NCBI RefSeq assembly: GCF_000346485.2
Contig: NZ_KQ976355.1
Coordinates: 186,001-250,000 of the forward strand
Length of the DNA: 64,000 bases
Direction: 5' to 3'
Source: Scytonema hofmannii PCC 7110
Lineage (GTDB): Bacteria > Cyanobacteriota > Cyanobacteriia > Cyanobacteriales > Nostocaceae
Shown here: positions 35,798 to 45,913 of the stretch, one piece after another
Layout of the letters: each line of letters opens with the position of its first letter
Position numbering within the stretch: position 1 is the first letter of the stretch
Position numbers and translations under genes: made by a program
The notes under the pieces: model-generated
Told to the model about the DNA's origin: nothing
Database searches by the model: none
The model's input: only the letters and a program-made list of their open reading frames with translations

Positions 35798-36595
35798 CTA
35801 TTCATTCATGTTGCGGTAGGTAGCAACGGCTGAAGGAGAACTGCGGTTAAGGTAACGAAAAATCCAATACTTAACAATAGTATCCATTATTACTGGAACC
35901 GTAGCAATAAACAGAGAGATAAAACTCTTGTTTTCTGGAAGACCAAAATGAATTAAAATATTTTTAAAAATTATTTCCCAACCATACGGAGAGTGATAAC
36001 CGACAAATATATCTGTAAATAGAATAATTAAAAAAGCTTTGGCAGAGTCACTTAAACTATAAGTCGTATCGCTCACAAAAGACTTGAGAATAGATAGCTG
36101 TTGCTTAGCTGTTAAAATTAAAATAATGAATGCAAATGCTGTGAGTACATCTGCAAAGATATTTGTAACTGCATTAATACTTTCAGCTTTATATTCTTCT
36201 GCTATAGTAGTGGCTTTTTCCTTGAGCTTGTTCTGTACTACCTCAGCAGAAAGTTTTGGGATTTTACCAATTCGAGCTTCAAAGTAAAGGATTTGCTCAA
36301 ATCTTTTTAGTTCAGCTAAGGCTGTTTCTTGTTGAGAAGAGTTTAAAAAAATATCCACCTTTTCTTGATTCCAAAATTTTTCAATTAGCGGACTGACTAC
36401 AAAAGTTCTAGAAAGCTGATTTACTAAAAGGGGAACTATAATTAGAATTAACAAAAACCGGATAGAAGAAATAGTTTGATAACGAGAAGCGCGAAACTCT
36501 TCAATAACTTTGGACTCTGCATTTGGATCTAACGCCTGCTTAAATTTTCCTATAGTCCGCAGGATAGATCGGGGAATAATGCTGATCTTTTTCAT
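35798..36595 (-). CDS. pcxA: PcxA/CemA-family proton extrusion protein
   Basis: The 265-residue membrane protein carries the CemA/PcxA C-terminal signature: [34 protein letters not shown] and [16 protein letters not shown], ending [13 protein letters not shown]. Standard PcxA proteins are much longer (about 400 residues), so this is a short version with less N-terminal sequence. The family is linked to light-dependent H+ extrusion and inorganic carbon uptake. Its tail sequence recurs as relics at 46059-46240 and 52156-52188. A direct-repeat site lies 120 bases upstream. Confidence 0.8.
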   Translation of the reverse strand: MKKISIIPRSILRTIGKFKQALDPNAESKVIEEFRASRYQTISSIRFLLILIIVPLLVNQLSRTFVVSPLIEKFWNQEKVDIFLNSSQQETALAELKRFEQILYFEARIGKIPKLSAEVVQNKLKEKATTIAEEYKAESINAVTNIFADVLTAFAFIILILTAKQQLSILKSFVSDTTYSLSDSAKAFLIILFTDIFVGYHSPYGWEIIFKNILIHFGLPENKSFISLFIATVPVIMDTIVKYWIFRYLNRSSPSAVATYRNMNE

Positions 36596-36698
36596 CTGAA
36601 TTTACAATAGATATCCAAAAGCACAGTTTTATAAAGTAGTGACACAACTAGAAAGTGTTAGAAATCTGTAAAAGTCAAGGCTTAGGGAGCTAACATCT

Positions 36699-36731
36699 AT
36701 TGTATGGAATCAAAATGAAATCAAGATGAAA
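36699..36731 (-). promoter_or_regulatory. direct-repeat promoter of pcxA
   Basis: On the minus strand TTTCAT (36726-36731) and TTTCAT (36715-36720) are spaced 11 bp and followed after 10 bases by TACAAT (36704-36699). This is one of the best -10 matches in the set. Confidence 0.6.
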
Positions 36732-36851
36732 AATTAACAAATGAAATAATATTAACCCGGAAAATAGTTGTGTGGATTTTGTTGTTTTTATCAAAAACTT
36801 AATCAACTAGTACATGAAGGCAGAAGTACGGAGGCAGAGGGCAGAAGGCTC

Positions 36852-36875
36852 AAAAGCTTATAATAAAAGCTTTTT
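36852..36875. terminator. bidirectional terminator-like hairpin
   Basis: AAAAGCTT (36852-36859) pairs with AAGCTTTT (36867-36874), with a T-run on the plus strand. It lies between the CDF stop (36988) and the pcxA promoter, both on the minus strand. No gene is seen elsewhere in 36732-36987. Confidence 0.45.
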
Positions 36876-36987
36876 GTCTGTTACTAATGGTTGCTTTATT
36901 TCCGCCGCGCTGTACTAGTTAATCGTCAGAAATTGAGAAATAAAAATTGAGAGTACGAAAATCGCTATTTTTGGCTCTTTCTTAGCT

Positions 36988-37902
36988 TTAAACAACATTC
37001 TCTTGAGCAAGAGGACATGGATAACTCGGGTCGCCAGTTTCTATTTGGATTGTGGTGTGTTCAATGCCAAAATGGTCGTGCAGCTCTCGATTGACCTGCA
37101 TTAAAAAAGCATCGCCGGGGTATCCTGTAAGTATAACCAAGTGAGCCGTGAGCGCTGTCTCGGTGGTACTCATCGCCCAAATATGAAGGTCGTGAACACT
37201 AGCCACACCAGGAAGCTCAGCTAGGTACGTGCGAACGGCAAGCGGCTCAATACCTGCTGGTACGGCATCCGTTACCAAGTTGAGAGATTCTTGGAACAAT
37301 TGCCAAGTACCTACAACAATGACAGCAACAATAATCAAACTCACAACTGGGTCGAACCAAAGCCAACCAGTTGTAACAATGGCAATGCCAGCCAGTACCG
37401 CACCCAAAGACACTGCTGCATCAGCAATCAGGTGGAGGAAGGCTCCTCTAATGTTTAAATCCCTCTCGCGCCCAGATAGGAACATCAAGGCACTTACCGT
37501 GTTAATAACAATACCGACTGCTGCAACACCGATAATCGTACCGCCTGAGACTGAGCTAGGTTCAGCAAAACGCCGAATAGCTTCCCATGCGATCGCGCCT
37601 GAGGCGAAGAGCAGGAGAATAGCGTTCAACAGAGCAGCTAAAATTGAGGAGCGACGCAGCCCGTAGGTGCGACGCAGTGTCGGTCTGCGCCTCGAGAGAA
37701 GGCTTGCTCCCCAGGCAAGTAGTAAACCCAAAACATCACTCAAATTGTGACCTGCATCGGCAAGCAGGGCAAGGGAATTGGCAACTAACCCATAAATTGC
37801 TTCAATGATGACAAACCCACTATTGAGAGCAACGCTAATGATGAAGGCACGGTTGTAATTAGTCGGTTCGTGGTTGTGTCCGTGGTTGTGCTGGTGAGCC
37901 AT
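36988..37902 (-). CDS. CzcD/ZitB-type CDF zinc transporter
   Basis: The 304-residue CDF exporter is complete: a His-rich start (AHQHNHGHNHEP), metal helix 2 with LLADAGHNLSDVLG (H-x3-D), helix 5 with FLHLIADAAVSLG, and the cytosolic C-terminal domain (LPGVASVHDLHIWAMSTTETALTAHL). It exchanges Zn/Cd/Co for protons across the plasma membrane. It is the last gene of a minus-strand czc cluster with only 32 bases before it. Confidence 0.87.
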   Translation of the reverse strand: MAHQHNHGHNHEPTNYNRAFIISVALNSGFVIIEAIYGLVANSLALLADAGHNLSDVLGLLLAWGASLLSRRRPTLRRTYGLRRSSILAALLNAILLLFASGAIAWEAIRRFAEPSSVSGGTIIGVAAVGIVINTVSALMFLSGRERDLNIRGAFLHLIADAAVSLGAVLAGIAIVTTGWLWFDPVVSLIIVAVIVVGTWQLFQESLNLVTDAVPAGIEPLAVRTYLAELPGVASVHDLHIWAMSTTETALTAHLVILTGYPGDAFLMQVNRELHDHFGIEHTTIQIETGDPSYPCPLAQENVV

Positions 37903-37934
37903 GACTGCTTTCTTGTCGCTATTATCATCTCGAA

Positions 37935-38480
37935 TTACCGCTTGAAGGTAAAGCGACCGTTCACTTTTTCCCCGTTAATATCAGAAAGAATAGCAACTTT
38001 ATACTCACCTGCTGCCTTTTCAGGAAAGACAGCATGGTAGTGTTTTTCCTTAGCATCATAGGTGAGGGGAAGCGATTTTTGACTACCATCAGGCAGTTGA
38101 ATTTGAGCTGTTACATTAGCATTGGTAACACCCTCGTGACCCTCACCTTTTTCCAAATAGAAATCCATGTGGGTTCCATCAGCTTCTTTCTGGGCCACTA
38201 ACTCTAAATGGTACTGACCGGATTCTATAACTTGACCGCCATGAGAGTCACCATTTTTGCTATCATGGGAGTGACCATCTTTTTCATTATGAGCGTGACC
38301 GTCATTTTTACTGTGCGCTTGCCCATCTTTAGCTGTAGTTTCTGTGTTGGCAGCTGTTTGTGTATTTGAGTTTGTTGAGCTACCTTCTGAATTAGTGGCT
38401 TGATTACTGCCACTACAAGCACCTAAAAAAAGTAATCCCATGCTGCCTAAAACGATGAAGCCGGTCTTGAGAAATTTCAT
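37935..38480 (-). CDS. His-rich periplasmic lipoprotein
   Basis: The 181-residue product has a lipobox (LLFLGACSG) and a Ser/Thr/Asn linker. A histidine-aspartate-rich region follows with repeats of the type DGHAHNEKDGHSHDSKNGDS, and then a beta domain (YHLELVAQKEADGTHMDFYLEK, VTAQIQLPDGSQKSLPLTYD, HAVFPEKAAGEYKVAIL). It probably buffers or delivers Zn/Ni/Co in the periplasm for the adjacent Czc pump; the role is inferred from composition and position. Confidence 0.7.
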   Translation of the reverse strand: MKFLKTGFIVLGSMGLLFLGACSGSNQATNSEGSSTNSNTQTAANTETTAKDGQAHSKNDGHAHNEKDGHSHDSKNGDSHGGQVIESGQYHLELVAQKEADGTHMDFYLEKGEGHEGVTNANVTAQIQLPDGSQKSLPLTYDAKEKHYHAVFPEKAAGEYKVAILSDINGEKVNGRFTFKR

Positions 38481-38518
38481 TAATTGAGACTCCTGATTAA
38501 TATTTTGTGAATTAATAA

Positions 38519-41500
38519 TTAAAAAGTTGCTTCTCCTACAATTTGAGACTGAATAATAGGTTCAGCCTTTTTCTTTGGAACCATAAACTTGCCAAACTGG
38601 ATATACAAAGCAGGAAGTACTAGCAGGGTTAAAGCAGTAGAGGTAAACAAACCACCCAATACCACAACTGCTAGTGGCTGGAGAATTTCTTTTCCGGCTC
38701 CACTACCAATCACCAACGGTACCATACCAAGAGCTGATGCTAGTGCTGTCATTAAGATAGCAACTAGCCGTTCCATTGAACCTTCCATGAGAACTTCCCG
38801 CAGGGACTGCCCTTGCGCTAATCTGTGATTGTAGTTATCAACCAGGAGTAGCCCGTTGCGTGCAGCCACTCCGAATAGGGTAATAAATCCTACCATCGAA
38901 GCCACAGAGATAATACCACCAGTTAAGGCAATGGAAATCACGCCACCAATTAATGCCAAGGGTAAATTAATCAAAATCATTATGGTTGCAGGAATCGATC
39001 TGACAGCAAAGTAAAGGAGTACGGAGATCGCTACAAAAGCTAATGCTCCAGCCCAAATTAAAGTTTTCGTAGCTCCTTCTTGCGCTTCAAATTGACCACC
39101 GTATTCAATATAATACCCAGAGGGCAGTTGCACCTCTTGCTTAACTCTGTCTCGAATATCTTTAATTGCAGAACCTAAATCCCTCCCTGCTACGTTGCTA
39201 GATACGACAATGAACCGGGAGACGTTTTCGCGGTTAATGGTATTGGGACCTGTACCGTAGTCAATTTTGGCGACTTGAGCCAAGGGAATTTTCTGTCCGT
39301 TGGGTGTATCAACTAATAAATCCCGAATAATTTCTATATTATTCCGGTAATTTTCTTGCAACCACACCACGAGGTCAAAAGTTTGTTGCTGCTCTAAGAC
39401 TTGGGAGACGACTCGCCCATTCAGAGCAGTTTCAATTGTCTCTGAAAGTTCCCCAATCGTCAGACCATAGCGAGCAGCTGCGTCGCGGTCAAACTTAATC
39501 TGCACCTGTTTAATTGGCACTTGGGGTTCTAGTTGCAGGTCAGCCAAACCGCGAACCTCACTCATCGCTGATTGCACTCGTTGACCAATGGTACGGAGTT
39601 GTTCTATTTCCGGACCAAAAATTTTGACTGCTATAGCACTCCGTACCCCTGAGAGTACCTCATCCATTCGGTGAGAAATAAAACCACCGATATTAGGCAC
39701 GACTCCCGGAATCTTATCAAATTCCTCTCGAATCATGTCAATAGTCTTTTCTCGGTCTTTCACTCCCTCCTCGCTAATTTGTACATCTAGTTCCCCAAAG
39801 TTGGTACCAACTATTTCTGAATCGCCTTGAGCTCTCCCAGAGCGAAATTGAGCGGATTCAATCATAGAGTTACTGTTAAGAGCTTCCTCTATTGCCAACC
39901 CCACTTGATTACTGGCATTTAGAGATTGACCGGGCATAAGACTGACGGCAATCACTAAGGCGCGGTCTTGAAACTCTGGTAAAAAAACTTGCCCTAATGA
40001 TGGTAAAACTACCATTGAAGCAATGAAGCTAGCTAAAGCTGTTAACAAAACAATTTTGGGGCGACGAATCGAAAACCTCAAAGCTGGACGATATAATCGA
40101 TGTGCTTGACGTTCCACCCAGGTTTCTGTACTTGGTAAACGTCGGTTTACTAGCAACAAGGCGCACATCGCCGGGGTCAGTGTCAATGCCACCAAGGTAG
40201 AAGCGGCAATTGACAGCAGATAAGCTACACCCATGGGTGTAAAAATGCGACCTTCCACACCCGAAAGTGCAAAAATTGGTGCAAAGACAACAGAGATAAT
40301 GATAGTAGCGAAGAGAACGCTAACGCGCACCTCAACTGAGCCATCAAAGACAACTTGTAGCGGTGGCACGGGGTTTCCGGCAATTTGGTTTTCTCGCAAG
40401 CGACGGTAGACATTTTCCATATCGACGATCGCGTCATCTACCACCGAACCAATAGCAACAACGAGTCCGCCCAGAGTCATAGTGTTAATGCCTTGTCCCG
40501 TCCAATTGAGGATCATCATCCCCAATAGCAACGACACGGGAAGGGCGCTCAAACTAATGATCACCGTGCGCCAATTCATTAGAAATAGAATCAGGACAAC
40601 AGAGACGATAATAATACCATCGCGCAGAGCTTCTTCAACGTTCTTGATTGAGGCTTCAATAAAATCTTCTTGGCGGAAGGTGGTAGTAATTTTGACATCC
40701 TTAGGCAGACCTGCTTTGATTTCTGACAAAGCTGCCTCAACAGCCTTGGTAATAGTTGGTGTATCACCCGTTGGCTGTTTGTTTACGGTCAAAACCACTG
40801 CTTTCTTGCCCGCAACACTGCCATCGCCACGTTTGAGTGCTCCACCAATTTGTATGTCAGCAACCTGTTCAAGCAGCACTGGTTTGCCATCACGCGCTTT
40901 AATGACCGATTTTTTCAGTTCCTCAATAGACTCAATTCGCCCAACTCCTCGAACCAACGTTTCTTGATCTGAAGTCAATAAAAATCCCCCAGGCGCATTT
41001 GCGTTGGCTGCCTTGGCTGCCTCTGTAACATCATCTAGGGAAACATTAAACGCTCTTAGCTTCGCTGGATTAACCAGCACCTGATACTGACGCTCCTCCC
41101 CACCAGTTATTTGGACACTACTGATACCAGGAACCGCAAGGATGCGGTTTTTCACTGACCAATTAACAGTACGCCACACCTCCATGATAGGAGTGGTTTC
41201 GGAGGTAAAAGCGTATCTGACAATGATTCCCAACGGTGAACTGACAGGGAGCACTTCTGGCTGTTCTACGCCTTGCGGTAGTTGAGAGCTAACCTGTTGC
41301 AACCGCTCTGTCACCAACTGACGGGCGCGATAAATTTCCGTATCCCAAGTGAAGACGGCTCTTACAGCAGAAAGACCTACAGCAGAAGCGGAACGCAAGA
41401 CTTCCAATCCTGGAGTTCCGTTAATTGCACTTTCCAATGGTCGGGTCACTAGGGACTCGACTTCCTCTGATGCAAGTCCTGGGGCTTCGGTCTGTATTTC

Positions 41501-41641
41501 CACTTGCGGCGGAGCAAAACTAGGAAACACATCCAACGGCATTTGAGTTAGGACACGAAAGCCCCACAGGCTAATTATAATGGAGGTAATGACCACCAGC
41601 CAGCGCTGGGCGATCGACCATTTGACTATGGAATTAAGCAT
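38519..41641 (-). CDS. czcA: heavy-metal RND efflux pump (CzcA-like)
   Basis: The 1040-residue inner-membrane RND transporter has 12 helices and two large periplasmic loops. Visible landmarks are MPLDVFPSFAPPQVEIQTEA at the N-terminus, LVVAIGSVVDDAIVDMENVYRR with the proton-relay acidic residues in helix 4, and GFITLFGVAARNGLLLVDNY in helix 10. The pattern is HME-RND, exporting divalent cations (Co/Zn/Cd/Ni class). czcB is upstream on the same strand; a CzcC outer-membrane factor is not found nearby, unless the barrel at 33.5 kb or a distant TolC serves. Confidence 0.85.
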   Translation of the reverse strand: MLNSIVKWSIAQRWLVVITSIIISLWGFRVLTQMPLDVFPSFAPPQVEIQTEAPGLASEEVESLVTRPLESAINGTPGLEVLRSASAVGLSAVRAVFTWDTEIYRARQLVTERLQQVSSQLPQGVEQPEVLPVSSPLGIIVRYAFTSETTPIMEVWRTVNWSVKNRILAVPGISSVQITGGEERQYQVLVNPAKLRAFNVSLDDVTEAAKAANANAPGGFLLTSDQETLVRGVGRIESIEELKKSVIKARDGKPVLLEQVADIQIGGALKRGDGSVAGKKAVVLTVNKQPTGDTPTITKAVEAALSEIKAGLPKDVKITTTFRQEDFIEASIKNVEEALRDGIIIVSVVLILFLMNWRTVIISLSALPVSLLLGMMILNWTGQGINTMTLGGLVVAIGSVVDDAIVDMENVYRRLRENQIAGNPVPPLQVVFDGSVEVRVSVLFATIIISVVFAPIFALSGVEGRIFTPMGVAYLLSIAASTLVALTLTPAMCALLLVNRRLPSTETWVERQAHRLYRPALRFSIRRPKIVLLTALASFIASMVVLPSLGQVFLPEFQDRALVIAVSLMPGQSLNASNQVGLAIEEALNSNSMIESAQFRSGRAQGDSEIVGTNFGELDVQISEEGVKDREKTIDMIREEFDKIPGVVPNIGGFISHRMDEVLSGVRSAIAVKIFGPEIEQLRTIGQRVQSAMSEVRGLADLQLEPQVPIKQVQIKFDRDAAARYGLTIGELSETIETALNGRVVSQVLEQQQTFDLVVWLQENYRNNIEIIRDLLVDTPNGQKIPLAQVAKIDYGTGPNTINRENVSRFIVVSSNVAGRDLGSAIKDIRDRVKQEVQLPSGYYIEYGGQFEAQEGATKTLIWAGALAFVAISVLLYFAVRSIPATIMILINLPLALIGGVISIALTGGIISVASMVGFITLFGVAARNGLLLVDNYNHRLAQGQSLREVLMEGSMERLVAILMTALASALGMVPLVIGSGAGKEILQPLAVVVLGGLFTSTALTLLVLPALYIQFGKFMVPKKKAEPIIQSQIVGEATF

Positions 41642-41773
41642 ATGTTGATTTAAATAGATATAGTCACAGGGAATTTAGGAGATAAAATTAATTTTCACTC
41701 GCTGACTTTGACTCCCCCGCTATCCTCAACAGCTATCCACTTGGCAACAGCACTAAATTCTGGTGATTTTCTG

Positions 41774-43510
41774 TTAATTTGGCTGGTGAGGACTTTTATT
41801 ATCCTCATCCTGTACAGCGGAGGAAGATAAGGTTGGCTGCTTGTGGTTGTGGTTGTCGAGATAAACCTCTGTTTCATAAGGAACAGCGTTATACTCGGAA
41901 TTACCCACTGCTACTGTACGGTAACGGGTACGACGACTAGACCAGGAATTACCCGCCACGAAAGCACCAGTGGCAATTGCTGTGCCTCCCAGTGCTCCAA
42001 TTAACCATAAAGGTAGCGGGTAATTATGAGTTTCAGCCTTAGTCTCTTCTGATTGTGAATGCGCTTCTTCCTCTCCTTCTGAATGCGAATGCCCTTCAAC
42101 ATTCTCCTTTCCTTCCTTAGGCTTGTTACCGCCTCGCAAAGACTGTGCGTAAAGTTGTGGCGCACGCTGGGTAACTATTGAATCTCCCTCGAATAGCCCA
42201 CTAGTGACTTCTACCAAATCCCCAGATGTTTGACCTAACGTCACTTCAGCTGACTGGAAGGCCTGACCATTTTGTACGTAGACCATTGTTTGACCATTTG
42301 CCTCTACCACAGCAGTTCTGGGAATTGCTACAATAGTTCTTGATTTTTGGTCTGTCAAAACTTCTAGTTGGGCAAACATTCCTGGCTTGAGCACACCGCC
42401 TAAATTTTCTATTTCGGCTTTCACAGGCACGACACGTGTATCACCTGCTACTACAGACCCAATCACGGTAATACGTCCAGTGAAGGTGCGGTCAGGCACA
42501 GAAGCAACTTTGACATTAACTCGTTGACCAGTCTTTACTTTGTCTAAATCTTTTTCATAGATGTTGGCTGTGGCGAATACCCGACTATCATTGACAATCG
42601 TCATTAGTTTACCACCTGCATCCTCAAATGCTTGACCAAGGGTAACTTCCCTGTCAGCAACTCTGCCGGAAATTGGAGCTGTCACCGTCACAAGTCCTTT
42701 AGCGTTGGCGCGGTTTCCCAGTTGTTGCAGTCTAGTACGATAAGCGGCGTAGCTCAGTTGGATACGCGATTTGGCAACATCAACGGCAGCAGAAGCGCGT
42801 TTCAGTTGATTTTCCGCCTCAATAACATCCCGACGGCTTGAAGCTTTGGTAAGTTGAGCTTTTGCTTCTGCTAGCTTGGTTTGGGACTCCAGCGCATCGC
42901 GACGGGGGAGAGCGCCTGAATCCGCTAATTGCCGGTCTTTATCAGACTTTTCTTGGGCAAAAGCCACTAGGCTCTGGGCTTCGGCTATTTCCGCTGCGGC
43001 TATCTGCTGATATCGCTCGTAGCTTTGCTGGGCTAACCTTAAGTCAGCTTGCGCCTGCTGTAAGTCAGCTTCACCTTGGGCGAGTTTTTCCTGAGATTCA
43101 ACACGCAATGTTACCAAATCGGGACTGGTTAACACGGCAACGGGTTGACCTTTTTTTACTGATGCACCAGGTTCTACCAACAGCTCAATCACTTTCGCCT
43201 GAGAAATTGGGGTAGTCACTTCTACTTTTTGGCTGGGCAAGTTTTCAATTTGCCCGGTAGTTTTAATGCCAACAGCTAGCTGCTGCCGTTTGACTGGCTC
43301 AACTTTAATTTCTAGCCGTTTGGCTGTTGCGGCATCAACTTCAACAGAACCTGTTGGTTCGCCTCCTCCTTGAAATTCACTTCCACTTCCGTGATTATGT
43401 CCAGCACCCGCTAAAACAACTTCGGGAGCAGATAGCAGGAGCAGGCTCAGGAGTCCTCCAGAAATACAGCGGAGTCTCGTAGGTTTTTGGGAAAATTCAA
43501 GGCTGTGCAT
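41774..43510 (-). CDS. czcB: RND periplasmic adaptor (CzcB-like) with His-rich parts
   Basis: The 578-residue membrane-fusion protein has an N-terminal signal (SGGLLSLLLLSAPEVVLAG) and a GHNHGSGSEFQGGGEP His patch. The lipoyl-like region (ISQAKVIELLVEPGASVKKG), a long alpha hairpin (residues about 120-260, EAQSLVAFAQEKSDKDRQLA) and the barrel (VTAPISGRVADREVTLGQAF) follow. Unusually, a C-terminal His/Glu-rich segment (EGHSHSEGEEEAHSQ) and one membrane helix follow the usual end, making it longer than most CzcB proteins (about 400-520). It links CzcA to an outer-membrane channel. Confidence 0.84.
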   Translation of the reverse strand: MHSLEFSQKPTRLRCISGGLLSLLLLSAPEVVLAGAGHNHGSGSEFQGGGEPTGSVEVDAATAKRLEIKVEPVKRQQLAVGIKTTGQIENLPSQKVEVTTPISQAKVIELLVEPGASVKKGQPVAVLTSPDLVTLRVESQEKLAQGEADLQQAQADLRLAQQSYERYQQIAAAEIAEAQSLVAFAQEKSDKDRQLADSGALPRRDALESQTKLAEAKAQLTKASSRRDVIEAENQLKRASAAVDVAKSRIQLSYAAYRTRLQQLGNRANAKGLVTVTAPISGRVADREVTLGQAFEDAGGKLMTIVNDSRVFATANIYEKDLDKVKTGQRVNVKVASVPDRTFTGRITVIGSVVAGDTRVVPVKAEIENLGGVLKPGMFAQLEVLTDQKSRTIVAIPRTAVVEANGQTMVYVQNGQAFQSAEVTLGQTSGDLVEVTSGLFEGDSIVTQRAPQLYAQSLRGGNKPKEGKENVEGHSHSEGEEEAHSQSEETKAETHNYPLPLWLIGALGGTAIATGAFVAGNSWSSRRTRYRTVAVGNSEYNAVPYETEVYLDNHNHKQPTLSSSAVQDEDNKSPHQPN

Positions 43511-43631
43511 TATCGGGAGTGTCCTTAAGTAATGAGGAACTAGAGTAACGGCTCAAGGCTGGGATTTACGTCCTGTTATAATTGCTAGCCATACAATAAA
43601 TTTTTCATACTAACAGGACTTCCTTTGCACT

Positions 43632-43664
43632 AGTTTGTCACATGAAGATGAAATTGCTGTGAAA
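43632..43664 (-). promoter_or_regulatory. direct-repeat promoter candidate of czcBA
   Basis: On the minus strand TTTCAC (43659-43664) and TTTCAT (43648-43653) are spaced 11 bp, with CAAACT 10 bases further, about 120 bases before the czcB ATG. One hexamer deviates by one base. Confidence 0.5.
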
Positions 43665-43773
43665 TTTTTAGCTCTCCTTTAACAGATATATAAGAATTCC
43701 ATAATTTTGACTTGAAAAGTATTTTATGGTGCGTGAGATAGAGTTATTTAACTTCATCAGCTAAGACGGCAAC

Positions 43774-45747
43774 CTATCTCCAAACTCTACCAGCATTGAA
43801 GATGGCCAGTAGTGCCACACCCACATCAGCAAAAACGGCTTCCCAAAGTGTTGCTACTCCGAAAGCTCCTAAGATGATAAAGATACCTTTAACGATCATA
43901 GCAAGGATGATATTCTGCCAAACAATTCTGTTAGTTTTTTTACTAATATGAATGGCTTCAGACACCTTGGAGGGCGCATCGGTCATAATGACGACATCGG
44001 CAGTTTCAATCGCTGCATCCGAGCCTATACCCCCCATTGCCATACCCACGTCAGCTCTAGCAATCACGGGCGCATCATTAATGCCATCTCCTACAAATAC
44101 AATCCTTTTACCCTTGCGAGCTTGGCGAAGGAGTTTCTCAATTGCATCAACTTTGCCTTCAGGTAACAAATCTGCTATGTAAGAGTCCAGCCCCAAAGAG
44201 CGAGCTACTCCCGCCGCTACTGCCCGGTTATCTCCTGTCAGCATCACGGTTTGTTCAACCCCTAAGTTTTTCAAAGACCGAATTGCTTCAGCCGCGTCTT
44301 CTTTTAGCTCGTCAGCAATGATAATTCGTCCGGCATAACGCCCATCAACCGCTAAATGCACCACTGTTCCTTCTACGTTACAGACATCATGGTCAATATT
44401 TTCTCGGTGTAGAAAGCGGTCGTTACCTGCGATCGCAACCTGATTTTGGACTAGTGCTCGAATTCCATGCCCAGCAATTTCCTCGTAGTCTTGCACATCC
44501 GAGTTGTTAATTGGCTTACCATAGGCATCTCGAATTGACTTAGCGACTGGATGGTTGGACTGGGATTCTAGTTTAGCTGCCAGTGTCAGGAGTTCTGCCT
44601 CACTCAAGCCATTTTTAGGTATCACCTCAGTGACTTTAAAAACACCCTTGGTTAAAGTTCCAGTTTTATCAAAAACCACCGACTGAACTGCTGTTAGAGC
44701 ATCCAGAAATGTTGCACCTTTGACCAATATCCCACGTTTAGCTGCTCCTCCAACTCCACCAAAGTACCCCAACGGTATACTAATTACCAAACCACAGGGG
44801 CAGGAAATGACTAGCAGGATCAATGCACGGTAGACCCACTCATTGTGGGTTGCACCTGGAATAAATAACGGGGGAAGCAAAGCCACCGCCAGAGAGACAA
44901 AAACGACAATTGGTGTGTAGTACCGGGCGAATCGGGTAATAAACTTTTCTGCCTCAGCTTTTTTGCTGCTAGCATTTTCTACCAGATCCAGAATTTTGGC
45001 TATCGAAGATTCGCCAAACAGTTTCGTGACTTTGACCGTTAACACGCCTGACTGGTTAATCATACCTGCTAAAACAGGTTCCCCGATTTGAACGGTTCTG
45101 GGCACTGACTCTCCCGTCAAAGCCGAAGTATCAACCTGAGAATTGCCTTCTAAAATTTCGCCATCTAAGGGAATTTTCTCTCCCGGTTTGACCAGAATCG
45201 TATCACCGATCTGAACGGCTTCAGGTGAAACGGTTTTGACTTCACCGTTGACTTTAAGGTTGGCAGAATCGGGGCGAATTTCTAGTAGAGATTTGATTGA
45301 GCGGCGAGAGCGACCAACTGCAAACTCCTGAAATAACTCCCCAACTTTGTAGAACAGCATGACTGCAACGGCTTCCGGAAGTTGGTGAATAGCGATCGCT
45401 CCCAAAGTCGCCACTGTCATTAGAAAATTCTCGTCAAACACCCGGCCCTTAAGAATATTGCGTCCGGCGCTGGTCAAAACAGTCCAACCACTGAGAAGGT
45501 AAGCCGGAATGAAAACTAGGTATTCGCCAATGGAGAAGGGCGTGTTATGTAAAGGTTTTTCATACACTAAACCCAGGGCAAATAGGGCTATTACTACAGC
45601 AACTGGAGCAACTTCCTTTTTCACATTGAAATCGCCGTCCCCGTGACTGTGTCCATGCTCGTGGCTGTCATCATCGTCATGATTGTGGTTACGAGCGTAC
45701 TTATCATGGTCACAAGCACCGCAGTCCGAACTGTTGCGTTTTCCCAT
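43774..45747 (-). CDS. P1B-type ATPase with His/Asp-rich N-terminus (CadA/ZntA-like)
   Basis: The 657-residue pump has no HMA domain; its N-terminus is metal-ligand rich (NHNHDDDDSHEHGHSHGDGD and a CGACDHD patch). The core has TGESVPRTV, the membrane CPC (Cys316-Pro-Cys318 in SCPCGLVISIPLGYFGG), DKTGTLT (Asp360), SNHPVAKSI and GDGINDAPVIA. The CPCGLVISIPLGYFGG form occurs in Zn/Cd pumps of the CadA class. It is upstream of czcBA on the same strand but has its own upstream region. Confidence 0.85.
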   Translation of the reverse strand: MGKRNSSDCGACDHDKYARNHNHDDDDSHEHGHSHGDGDFNVKKEVAPVAVVIALFALGLVYEKPLHNTPFSIGEYLVFIPAYLLSGWTVLTSAGRNILKGRVFDENFLMTVATLGAIAIHQLPEAVAVMLFYKVGELFQEFAVGRSRRSIKSLLEIRPDSANLKVNGEVKTVSPEAVQIGDTILVKPGEKIPLDGEILEGNSQVDTSALTGESVPRTVQIGEPVLAGMINQSGVLTVKVTKLFGESSIAKILDLVENASSKKAEAEKFITRFARYYTPIVVFVSLAVALLPPLFIPGATHNEWVYRALILLVISCPCGLVISIPLGYFGGVGGAAKRGILVKGATFLDALTAVQSVVFDKTGTLTKGVFKVTEVIPKNGLSEAELLTLAAKLESQSNHPVAKSIRDAYGKPINNSDVQDYEEIAGHGIRALVQNQVAIAGNDRFLHRENIDHDVCNVEGTVVHLAVDGRYAGRIIIADELKEDAAEAIRSLKNLGVEQTVMLTGDNRAVAAGVARSLGLDSYIADLLPEGKVDAIEKLLRQARKGKRIVFVGDGINDAPVIARADVGMAMGGIGSDAAIETADVVIMTDAPSKVSEAIHISKKTNRIVWQNIILAMIVKGIFIILGAFGVATLWEAVFADVGVALLAIFNAGRVWR

Positions 45748-45913
45748 CTTTGCCTCCTGGGTTTAGCTCTATTTATGAATATCTGAATTACTGTTCATAC
45801 TTTTAATAATATCTGAAAAGGGGGGCAAGTGGCATACATTTAGCAACTCATTTTTAAATTTTTAGTGTACGAATACTCTAAATTTGTATACTTGAATACA
45901 ACGGTGTTTAAAA

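Noticed and set aside
40482-40967. 161-codon open frame on the plus strand
   Set aside because: It lies wholly antisense to czcA, has no ribosome site, and its Ile/Thr/Arg-rich composition mirrors the czcA codons.
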